Assembly: GCA_022708765.1 (NCBI GenBank)
Contig: JAKIYB010000342.1
Span: forward strand, 1-5,339
From: Armatimonadota bacterium
GTDB taxonomy: Bacteria > Armatimonadota > Hebobacteria > CAIYQO01
DNA: 5,339 nt
Direction: 5' to 3'
In this document: positions 1 through 5,306 of the stretch, one piece after another
How positions within the stretch are numbered: the stretch's first letter is position 1
How the letters are laid out: the number at the start of each line of letters is the position of its first letter
Notes under the pieces: generated by a model
Database searches by the model: none
What the model was told of the DNA's origin: nothing
The model's input: the letters and a program-made list of their open reading frames with translations, nothing else
Translations under genes and position numbers: made by a program

Positions 1-18
1 AGATTGCGGCAATGGCGG

Positions 19-257
19 AAGAAGTCGGGGACCGTCCCCTCGCACAGCGCCATTACTAAGCCATAACAAAGCGCAGTGCTCTCATCCCAAGGTCTGAACT
101 ATCACATCCGGTAAAAGGACTGTCCCGCACATTGAGAAAACCCTCACTATGGGGGACAGTCCCATGGCCGGGCATTGTTCTCCACTCCCGCGCCGGAAAT
201 CGTTTCCCAGACTTTTCTTCTCAACGGCACTCTGCGAGGGGACGGCCCCGACTGCTT
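19..257. repeat. Block bounded by ~33-base terminal inverted repeats (MITE- or REP/BIME-like)
   Basis: The left arm (19-51) matches the reverse complement of the right arm (226-257) at about 29 of 33 aligned positions, with three mismatches and one single-base gap. Each arm contains a short palindrome of the type GGGGAC-N-GTCCCC: perfect at 27-39, one base lost at 238-249. The block has no open reading frame that looks like a gene. The right arm runs into the tonB stop codon at 256-258. The layout fits a small non-autonomous mobile element or a paired REP-type repeat (BIME). Family membership is inference, because no transposase or target-site duplication can be seen. Confidence 0.5.
113..163 (-). 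terminator. Probable intrinsic terminator of the cobalamin operon
   Basis: On the minus strand GGACTGTCCC (162-153) pairs perfectly over 10 bases with GGGACAGTCC (126-117), and TTTT (116-113) follows. Within the loop, CATAGTGAG and CTCAATGTG can extend the stem with one mismatch and one G-T pair, leaving a GGTTTT apical loop. It lies about 93 bases beyond the tonB stop. There is no T-tract on the plus-strand side, so it would act only for minus-strand transcription. The T-tract is short, and the stem is made from the same GGGAC-N-GTCCC palindrome repeated elsewhere in this block, so it could be a repeat first and a terminator second. Confidence 0.55.
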
Positions 258-1332
258 ACCGGTTCAACCGGAACTCCAGTCGCGCTTTGACGGCGGAGGC
301 GATCGGGGTGTTGTCTTCGTAGCGTGGCGTGAAGCGCCAGCGAGCCTTTACTTCAGCGAGGGCAGCGGCGTCAAGGCGGGAGTCGCCGGTGCTGGTGACA
401 ATCTCGACATCGGTGACTTTCCCTTTGGCATCAAGGTACACGCGCACTAGGGCGGTGCCTTCCGCGCCATCGCGGCGGGCAGCGGCGGGATAGCGGGGCT
501 CGGTGGCGCGAGTGACGGCCGCCGGGCGCACGACCTTCGGCGCGGGCGGATGGTCTGGCGGTGGTGGGGGTGACGGCGGTTCGGCTTTGGGCTTTGGTGG
601 GTCCACACGCGGCATTTCGGTGAAACCAGGCGTCCCAGTCCCAGAATTACCTGTACCCGAACCGCGGGGGCCATTGCCGCCGGGCGTGCCGGTGCCCGGC
701 GCGCCGGTGCCGCTGCCATCGCCGTCGCCGCCGCGGACAGCGGCGCCGGGACCGGTGGCGCGGGTACCGCCACCGTCAAATCCCGGTCCATCGGCGCCGC
801 CGCGCGCAGGCGCGCCATCGCCACTTCCCGGTCTGCTCGCCGGTCCCACCCGGGGCAGGTCAGGCAATGGCCCGGCGGGGGCGGGAGTCGGCATTTCAGC
901 GATGATGCGGGTGGGCGCAGGCGGCGGTGGCGAGGGCGTTACCTCCGTGACGGGAGACGGCAGTGCCGGCACGGGGGGAGGCGGTTCCTCAATAACGCGC
1001 GGCGGTTCCGGCTGTGGGTTGGGCCGCGGCGCGGGCATGGGGAAGGCTTTTAAGATTTCTTCCACCGTCTTCGGCGCCGGCGGCTGATCCAGCGGTCTGG
1101 GCGCGGGGGGTGGCGGCGCGGGCGGTTCAAAGTCGGGAATATCCTGCGGTACAGGCGGGGCCGACGCATCTTCCACGGTAAGCGCGGGCGCCAACTCGAC
1201 GGTCATCTCTATCGGCGCCGCGGCGGGCGCCGCCGCCAGCCGCACGAGGCAGAGCGCCAGTACCCCGTTCACCAGAAGTGAACAGAACACCGGCATGACG
1301 CGCTGCATTCCGTGCTGACGGTTACTGCCCAT
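256..1332 (-). CDS. tonB: TonB energy transducer with long Pro/Gly-rich linker
   Basis: 358 aa. It carries energy from the inner-membrane ExbB-ExbD motor to the outer-membrane receptor, here presumably the BtuB-like protein of the same operon. Visible parts: a short cytoplasmic N-terminus; one membrane anchor at about residues 12-33; a proline-rich stretch at about 60-160; a glycine-rich stretch at about 163-237; a second proline-rich stretch at about 241-266; and a C-terminal TonB domain at about 270-358 with the family pattern EPRYPAAARRDGAEGTALV, the STGDSRLDAAAL segment and RWRFTPR. The start is supported by GGAGGA a few bases upstream, and it overlaps the end of exbD by 11 bases. E. coli TonB has 239 aa, so this one is long, mainly in the linker. 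The anchor has Ser18-x3-Asn22 where E. coli TonB has Ser16-x3-His20. TolA or another TonB-domain protein is a less likely alternative given the neighbours. Confidence 0.93.
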   Translation of the reverse strand: MGSNRQHGMQRVMPVFCSLLVNGVLALCLVRLAAAPAAAPIEMTVELAPALTVEDASAPPVPQDIPDFEPPAPPPPAPRPLDQPPAPKTVEEILKAFPMPAPRPNPQPEPPRVIEEPPPPVPALPSPVTEVTPSPPPPAPTRIIAEMPTPAPAGPLPDLPRVGPASRPGSGDGAPARGGADGPGFDGGGTRATGPGAAVRGGDGDGSGTGAPGTGTPGGNGPRGSGTGNSGTGTPGFTEMPRVDPPKPKAEPPSPPPPPDHPPAPKVVRPAAVTRATEPRYPAAARRDGAEGTALVRVYLDAKGKVTDVEIVTSTGDSRLDAAALAEVKARWRFTPRYEDNTPIASAVKARLEFRLNR

Positions 1333-1762
1333 GCGTCCTCCGTGGCGTCTGCCGCGTCGCCACTACCAGTTTGCCGAAGCCGGCCTGCTGCGCCAGCGTC
1401 ATCACCCCCACCACGCGACCGTGGCTCGCGCGGGCATCGGCTTGCACGATGACCCGGCCTTCGGTGCCGTACTGCGCGCGTTCGTTAGCGAGCAGCGCGT
1501 TCAGCGAGGCATCCGGCACGGGCCTTCCGTTCCAAAAGTAGCCTCCGCGGCGGTCAATGCCGATGACGATATCGTGCGCCACCGCTCCCTGCGACTGCGT
1601 CACTGCGGAGGTGGGCAGCTTCACGTTCAGGCCAGCGGTCTTTTCAAAACTCGCGGTGAGCATGACGATGATGAGCAGCACCAGCATCACGTCCACCAGC
1701 GGGATGATGTTGATCTCCACCTTCGGATGCAACTCGTGCCTACGCCCGCGCGACAGGCTCAT
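1322..1762 (-). CDS. exbD: ExbD/TolR-family proton-channel subunit
   Basis: 146 aa. It forms the rotor-like core of the ExbB-ExbD motor in the inner membrane and works with TonB in the periplasm. A short basic cytoplasmic start is followed by one membrane helix at about residues 18-38 with the family motif IPLVDVMLVLLIIVMLTA. Asp24 in this motif matches the essential Asp25 of E. coli ExbD. The periplasmic domain ends with the typical VIVQADARASHGRVVGVMTLAQQAGFG-type strand-helix pattern at about 103-130. A strong ribosome site (AAGGAGGA, about 1769-1776) lies inside the end of exbB and fixes the ATG at 1762. It overlaps exbB by 23 bases and tonB by 11, so translational coupling is likely. TolR is the main alternative; the TonB and receptor neighbours favour ExbD. 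Confidence 0.93.
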   Translation of the reverse strand: MSLSRGRRHELHPKVEINIIPLVDVMLVLLIIVMLTASFEKTAGLNVKLPTSAVTQSQGAVAHDIVIGIDRRGGYFWNGRPVPDASLNALLANERAQYGTEGRVIVQADARASHGRVVGVMTLAQQAGFGKLVVATRQTPRRTHGQ

Positions 1763-2309
1763 GCGCTTCCTCCTTAGGCAACCAGCCCGCGGCGGTGTCT
1801 TCCCACTCCACCATCCGGCGGTTGATGGCGGCGGAGAGCAGGTGATGCCCGGCTACCGCTGGAATGGCTACCGCCAGCCCGCAGGCCGTCGCCACCAGCG
1901 CGGTGGCGATGCCGGACGCTACCACCTCGGTGCTCATGGTGTTCTGTATCTTCATCGCCTGGAAAGCCTGGATGATGCCGATGACCGTACCAAGCAAGCC
2001 GACATAGGCGGCGGTGTTGCCGATGACGCCCAGCACCGGCAGCCAGCCCTCCAGCCGGTGTCGCGCTACGGTGATGGCGGTGTCCATCAGCGTAGCCAGG
2101 TGCTCGCGTCCGCCGGAAATGTGCTCGTCGCGCAGGCTCGCGAGATGCGCGAGCACCCCGGATGATATCCGTCCTTGCGCAAACGCGCGATCCGTGCCAC
2201 GGCAACGCGCCAGCGCCAGCAGGCGATCAATAATGATCACCCACGACGCCAGCGACGCCGCCAGCAGCACCAAAATTACCGGATCGTGCAAGAGATGTTG
2301 TATGGGCAT
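1740..2309 (-). CDS. exbB: ExbB/TolQ/MotA-family proton-channel protein
   Basis: 189 aa. It is the multi-helix stator of the TonB energising complex in the inner membrane. Three membrane segments are visible: about residues 9-30, 92-114 (holding the family signature GLLGTVIGIIQAF) and 130-156 (ATALVATACGLAVAIPAVAG). The cytoplasmic loop between helices 1 and 2 is compact, and the protein is shorter than E. coli ExbB (244 aa). The start is the only ATG placed after a ribosome-like AGAGGA (2326-2321). The spacing of about 11-12 bases is long, so initiation may be modest. It follows the receptor gene by 57 bases, a gap that contains a stable hairpin, and overlaps exbD by 23 bases. TolQ is the main alternative; context favours ExbB. 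Confidence 0.92.
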   Translation of the reverse strand: MPIQHLLHDPVILVLLAASLASWVIIIDRLLALARCRGTDRAFAQGRISSGVLAHLASLRDEHISGGREHLATLMDTAITVARHRLEGWLPVLGVIGNTAAYVGLLGTVIGIIQAFQAMKIQNTMSTEVVASGIATALVATACGLAVAIPAVAGHHLLSAAINRRMVEWEDTAAGWLPKEEAHEPVARA

Positions 2310-2328
2310 GATGCGAATAGTCCTCTGG

Positions 2329-2358
2329 TGGGGCCGGGATTGCTGCCTCCCGACCCCA
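2329..2358 (-). other. Stable intercistronic hairpin between receptor gene and exbB
   Basis: On the minus strand TGGGGTCGGGA (2358-2348) pairs with TCCCGGCCCCA (2339-2329) across an 8-base loop: 11 pairs with one G-U. It starts 8 bases after the receptor stop and ends just before the AGAGGA ribosome site of exbB. No T-tract follows, so it is not a normal intrinsic terminator. It could protect or process the upstream mRNA and set a different protein level for receptor and motor. That role is inference. Confidence 0.6.
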
Positions 2359-2366
2359 CAGTTCCG

Positions 2367-4253
2367 TTATTTCCACGCCGACCGCAGTCCTACCTCCAGG
2401 CTGCGCCCTTCGGCGGGATATCCGGCAAGTTCCTGATACTCTTTGTCCAGCAGGTTGCGAATCGTCAGGTACGGCTGCACGGTGCCCACGGTACGGGTAA
2501 TGGACAAGTCGAAAACCGTGCGAGCAGGCAGCGTGCCGGTGATGGCGGCGAACGTTACCGGGTCAAAGCCGACGATATCCAGCCGCTCATCACCCCAGCG
2601 CCCGGTGAGCGCGCACCCGTATTCGCGGAACCGCGAGGACAGGGTGAGCGTCGCCTGGTTGTGCGGCAAGCGCAACAGGCGGGCACCGCTGTTGCGGTTC
2701 GCTGAATCCAGGTAGCTGTAGGTGGCGCTAAGAGCGGTTTTTCCAGCCAGCTTCCGCGTCCATGTCAACTCCACGCCCTGGTGGCGGGTGCGCGCAACGT
2801 TATTGAAGGTCATACCCGCCCACTGGATTTCGTTGTAAACGCTGTTGCGAAAGATCGCCAGATCCAGACTGCTCCGCGCCCCTTGCCAGTTCAGACCCAC
2901 TTCGTATTGCTGCGAGACTTCCGGCTGCAGGTTTGGATTGCCGGAAAAGCCCATGGCATTGTAATACATCTCCACCAGTGCCGGCGAGCGGAAGCCTTCA
3001 CCATACGACAGACGCAGGTTCATGTCAGGGCGCACGGCGGTGTTGACGCCGACGCGCGGCGCCAGCCGGCTGCCAGCGGTGGAATGGTCATCAAAACGCA
3101 ATCCTAGCACCAGATCGGTCGCCGAGGTCAGGCTCCAGCGATCCTGGGCGAAGAGCGCGCGCGTCGTTACTTCTTGATCCTGGGTGCTGGTGACTCCTCC
3201 GTCCTGCGTTTCGGTATCGCGATAGCGTTCCGCGCGATATTCCAACCCGGCCAGCGTACTGTGCGCGCCGCAGACGCGGCTGTAGGTCATCTCTCCTACT
3301 TTCGTATCGCCGGTGACCAATGAGCGAAACACCGCCGGATTGCCGGTCATCCAGTCAATGCCGGGATAGAGGTTATCCAGCACCTGCCGTACCACGTAAG
3401 TGCGCCAGGCAAATTCGCCGCCGCCCAGTTCGCGGCTGGCGGACAGATCATACTCATTTCGGTCCCACTCCTGGCGGTCGTCGGGATCGGCGAAGCCGGT
3501 GTTACCCATGTCGGCGCCGGGTACGCCCAGTTCGTCGCGGTAGTGTTCCGCGCGCAACTTCATCCGCCACCCGGCCACTTCGGGGAAGTCCAGCCGGCCA
3601 GCGAAATTCGTCGCGCTGAAGTCGCTGTTTGGACGCGTGCCGTCATATTCCGGCAGGCTGGTGGTGAGTTGCCAGTTCAGTCGCGGCAGTGCGCCGTAGA
3701 GTGACAGGTTGCGCGTCTGACGCCCGTTGCTGCCGTACCCGATCATGCTGCTGCCGCCGGAACCATCCGGCCGTTTTGTGATGATATTGATGACGCCACC
3801 GATAGCCTCCGAACCATACAGACTGGATGCCGGCCCGCGGATAATTTCCACGCGCTCGATATCCTCGACGGGGAATTTCGACAGGTCGGTGCCGCCCATG
3901 AAGGACGAGTTAGAGACGCGCATGCCATCTACCAGCACCAGTGTCTGATTGGCGGAGGTACCGCGGATAGCGGGCACGGCGAGGGCGCCGAACTGACCGT
4001 TCTGCTTGATTTCGACACCAGGAACGAGCTTCAGGGCGTCGGCGACGTTCTCCGAGCCCTGCCGGCGCATCTCCTCGCCGGTGATGACGGTCACGGTGGC
4101 AATGGACTCGCTCCGTGGACCCTCGATACGATCAGCGGTGACGACGACGGTAACTTCGGTCTCGTCGTCATCTACCGGGCTCTCCGCCCGGATGGGCAGG
4201 GCGAACAGAGCCAGCGCGGCAGCAAGCGCGCACAGGCGGGGGACAGTGAACAT
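2367..4253 (-). CDS. btuB: TonB-dependent outer-membrane receptor, BtuB-like (cobalamin)
   Basis: 628 aa, close to E. coli BtuB (614 aa). Predicted to import cobalamin through the outer membrane using TonB energy. A signal peptide covers about residues 1-23 (hydrophobic core, cleavage probably after IRA). A Ton box follows at about 33-41 (EVTVVVTAD, compare DTLVVTAN of BtuB). The plug domain spans about 45-162 with the BtuB-like pattern DALKLVPGVEIKQNG, PAIRGTSANQTLVLVDGMRV, and IERVEIIRGPASSLYGSEAI. The rest is the beta-barrel, including GNPNLQPE and a terminal NLLDKEYQELAGYPAEGRS very similar to BtuB. The start at 4253 is chosen because it opens the signal peptide and follows AGAGGAGGT (4269-4261); longer in-frame starts read through the upstream gene. 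Substrate assignment rests on BtuB similarity, the riboswitch and the adenosyltransferase neighbour. The chain ends in Trp-Lys rather than a terminal aromatic residue. Confidence 0.93.
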   Translation of the reverse strand: MFTVPRLCALAAALALFALPIRAESPVDDDETEVTVVVTADRIEGPRSESIATVTVITGEEMRRQGSENVADALKLVPGVEIKQNGQFGALAVPAIRGTSANQTLVLVDGMRVSNSSFMGGTDLSKFPVEDIERVEIIRGPASSLYGSEAIGGVINIITKRPDGSGGSSMIGYGSNGRQTRNLSLYGALPRLNWQLTTSLPEYDGTRPNSDFSATNFAGRLDFPEVAGWRMKLRAEHYRDELGVPGADMGNTGFADPDDRQEWDRNEYDLSASRELGGGEFAWRTYVVRQVLDNLYPGIDWMTGNPAVFRSLVTGDTKVGEMTYSRVCGAHSTLAGLEYRAERYRDTETQDGGVTSTQDQEVTTRALFAQDRWSLTSATDLVLGLRFDDHSTAGSRLAPRVGVNTAVRPDMNLRLSYGEGFRSPALVEMYYNAMGFSGNPNLQPEVSQQYEVGLNWQGARSSLDLAIFRNSVYNEIQWAGMTFNNVARTRHQGVELTWTRKLAGKTALSATYSYLDSANRNSGARLLRLPHNQATLTLSSRFREYGCALTGRWGDERLDIVGFDPVTFAAITGTLPARTVFDLSITRTVGTVQPYLTIRNLLDKEYQELAGYPAEGRSLEVGLRSAWK

Positions 4254-4260
4254 GGTGAGA

Positions 4261-4270
4261 ACCTCCTCTA
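4261..4270 (-). promoter_or_regulatory. Ribosome site of btuB overlapping the upstream stop codon
   Basis: The minus strand reads TAGAGGAGGT: the TAG that ends the adenosyltransferase gene is the first three bases of a near-perfect Shine-Dalgarno sequence, 7 bases before the receptor ATG. A ribosome ending on the first gene would sit on the site for the second, so coupling is likely. Confidence 0.8.
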
Positions 4271-4798
4271 GGCTACGGACGTGATTGGGATGGAAGCGGT
4301 ATCTGCTTCGCCGGCATCCACCTGGAGCGCCAGCGCGAAGAGCCAGGATGACAGGCGATTGAGATAGGTGATGACACGCGGATTGACCGGTTCGCCGGCC
4401 TGCGCAAGGCCGACGGCTTGCCGTTCCGCACGGCGGATGACGGTGCGGGCGACGTGCAGGTGGGCGCTGCCCATGCCTTCGCCGGGTGAGATAAACCCCT
4501 GAAACGGCGCATCCCACACATGCAGATCCGCTTCGAGTCGTTCAGTATGCGCCTCTTCCAGAAACGCGCCTGCCGTTCCGGGAGCGGCAAGTTCCGCCAT
4601 GAGCAGGCGTAAATCGGCCTGCACGCGGGAGATGGCGATGGCCCAGGCGGTAGCATGGAACGAAGCGCGGGCCAGACCCAGGTGGGCCTGCGCTTCGTCG
4701 AGCGCGCCGATGGTTTCCAGGCGGCGGTCGCATTTCGGCAACGCGGCGCCGCCGATGAGACGGGTGAATCCCCCGTCGCCCTGTCCGGTATAGAGCAT
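4268..4798 (-). CDS. pduO: PduO-type ATP:cob(I)alamin adenosyltransferase
   Basis: 176 aa, near the usual size of the family's catalytic domain (about 180-190 aa). It transfers the adenosyl group of ATP to cob(I)alamin in the cytoplasm, releasing triphosphate and giving adenosylcobalamin. The N-terminal ATP-binding motif is at residues 3-12 (YTGQGDGGFT), followed by PKCDRR (21-26) and GALDEAQAHLG (31-41). GFISPGEG is at 101-108 and VARTVIRRAER at 116-126, then VNPRVITYLNRLSSWLF at 138-154. Aligned from memory to Lactobacillus reuteri PduO, Asp34, Phe102, Arg118 and Arg122 match the functional Asp35, Phe112, Arg128 and Arg132. The ATG at 4798 is chosen because GAGG (4807-4804) precedes it at 5 bases and YTGxGDxG is the family's normal start; an upstream in-frame ATG lies inside the riboswitch. 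It is the first gene of the operon, 14 bases from the receptor gene. The unrelated CobA and EutT adenosyltransferases are excluded by these motifs. Confidence 0.94.
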   Translation of the reverse strand: MLYTGQGDGGFTRLIGGAALPKCDRRLETIGALDEAQAHLGLARASFHATAWAIAISRVQADLRLLMAELAAPGTAGAFLEEAHTERLEADLHVWDAPFQGFISPGEGMGSAHLHVARTVIRRAERQAVGLAQAGEPVNPRVITYLNRLSSWLFALALQVDAGEADTASIPITSVA

Positions 4799-4801
4799 TT
4801 C

Positions 4802-4824
4802 GACCTCTTTCCGGTACGGAGGCC
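4802..4824 (-). promoter_or_regulatory. Possible hairpin masking the first ribosome site
   Basis: On the minus strand GGCCTC (4824-4819) can pair with GAGGTC (4807-4802), which contains the GAGG ribosome site of the adenosyltransferase gene: six pairs including one G-U, with an 11-base loop. It lies after the leader terminator, so any read-through transcript could be further limited at translation. The stem is short and its role is inferred. Confidence 0.35.
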
Positions 4825-4840
4825 TGATGCCCGGTCTCAG

Positions 4841-4872
4841 ACAAAACACCCCCGCCACGAATGGCGAGGGTG
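4841..4872 (-). terminator. Leader intrinsic terminator (riboswitch expression platform)
   Basis: On the minus strand CACCCTCGCCA (4872-4862), a TTCG loop (4861-4858) and TGGCGGGGGTG (4857-4847) form an 11-pair stem with one G-U pair, followed by TTTTGT (4846-4841). The UUCG tetraloop adds stability. It lies about 65 bases after the cobalamin aptamer and about 43 bases before the first start codon, the expected place for a terminator that stops transcription when cobalamin is bound. Confidence 0.88.
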
Positions 4873-4937
4873 CGGCAAGACGGAGGGTGAATCCGGCGTC
4901 CGCACCAATTCCCGCGAAGTGGTGTCGAATCCCGCGC

Positions 4938-5082
4938 CGGATTCGGTCTCCTGGCTTCCGCGTCATCCTCCTCATGCGTCTTCCCATCCCATCTCTGGCG
5001 GGACAGTGACATCATGCACGACTCGTCGGCGGTTACAGTTGCGGGGCAGCGCCGGAATCGAACCGGCTTCCCATATAATCCG
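4938..5082 (-). promoter_or_regulatory. Cobalamin riboswitch aptamer
   Basis: Reading the minus strand, the conserved blocks occur in order: GGGAAGCCGG (5072-5063) with its TTCGATTCCGGC partner, the core GCTGCCCCGCAACTGTA (5050-5034), GTCACTG (5010-5004; consensus GCCACTG), GGGAAG (4985-4980), and GCCAGGAGACCG (4955-4944). P1 closes the domain as CGGATT (5082-5077) with AATCCG (4943-4938). The family binds cobalamins, in most members adenosylcobalamin, and normally lowers expression when bound. The genes downstream make and import exactly this cofactor. Sequences after P1 offer competing pairings and lead to an intrinsic terminator. Confidence 0.96.
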
Positions 5083-5108
5083 AGCGGCCAATCTTCAATT
5101 GTGGGAGA

Positions 5109-5137
5109 ATACTACTCCTTCCGTGAGGGCTTGTCAA
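5109..5137 (-). promoter_or_regulatory. Sigma70-type promoter of the cobalamin operon
   Basis: On the minus strand a perfect -35 box TTGACA (5137-5132) is followed by a 17-base spacer and a -10 box TAGTAT (5114-5109, four of six consensus bases). The predicted start near 5102 lies about 20 bases before the riboswitch P1 stem, giving a leader of about 305 nt. Confidence 0.75.
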
Positions 5138-5158
5138 GAGGGGTAGCGTAAATATCTT
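5131..5158 (+). promoter_or_regulatory. Possible divergent promoter, plus strand
   Basis: TTGTCA (5131-5136, five of six consensus) and TATCTT (5153-5158, four of six) are separated by 16 bases. Its -35 box overlaps the -35 of the minus-strand promoter because TTGTCAA reads as TTGACAA on the other strand. It would give the plus-strand gene a leader of about 140 nt. A second weak candidate is TATAAG at 5278-5283, with no good -35. Neither is certain. Confidence 0.35.
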
Positions 5159-5188
5159 TCTGGTATCTAGTGCCAAATCTAACACCAT

Positions 5189-5267
5189 ACACTGCCGGTA
5201 GTGTCGCAATACCGTGTCGCACCATGCATGAATCGAAGCGCGGCGATGCAGGATTTCGCCGACACGG
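5189..5267. repeat. Cluster of short direct and inverted repeats in the divergent spacer
   Basis: ACACT (5189-5193) and AGTGT (5200-5204) form an inverted repeat. CGGTA (5196-5200) and TACCG (5210-5214) form a second one that overlaps it. GTGTCGCA occurs twice, 13 bases apart (5201-5208 and 5214-5221). CCGTGTCG (5212-5219) is the exact reverse complement of CGACACGG (5260-5267). These could be operator sites or leader RNA structure for the plus-strand gene. No known binding site is recognised. Confidence 0.4.
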
Positions 5268-5306
5268 CGCGAATGTGTATAAGCATCTCACCACCGGAGG
5301 TCTCCC

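Noticed and set aside
1..66. Short open frames at the left edge (for example one ending at 57-59 and one ending at 64-66) that could be the tail of a plus-strand gene.
   Set aside because: They are too short to judge, and most of the stretch belongs to the inverted-repeat arm, so no coding call is supported.
447..824. A second minus-strand frame inside the tonB linker region.
   Set aside because: It is a frame-shifted reading of the same low-complexity repeat. Its composition (Ala, Pro, Arg) is what a GC-rich shadow frame gives.
503..1087. A long plus-strand open frame opposite tonB, rich in Gly and Pro.
   Set aside because: It is the complement of the GC-rich Pro/Gly linker of tonB. It has no ribosome site, no recognised domain, and the minus strand has clear TonB ends on both sides.
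4254..4517. A longer N-terminus for the receptor, starting at 4517.
   Set aside because: It would read through the adenosyltransferase gene in another frame and bury the signal peptide. The ATG at 4253 has a near-perfect ribosome site.
4799..4987. A longer N-terminus for the adenosyltransferase, starting at 4987.
   Set aside because: The added 63 residues come from translating riboswitch and terminator sequence. The family starts at YTGxGDxG, and 4798 has its own ribosome site.
5049..5072. A tRNA T-arm-like sequence (GGTTCGATTCC flanked by a short stem) on the minus strand.
   Set aside because: It is the P3-like stem-loop region of the cobalamin riboswitch, directly before GCTGCCCCGCAACTGTA. 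No acceptor, D or anticodon arm can be placed around it.
5112..5294. A 60-residue minus-strand frame across the divergent spacer.
   Set aside because: It overlaps the operon promoter, has no ribosome site, and shows no recognisable protein features.
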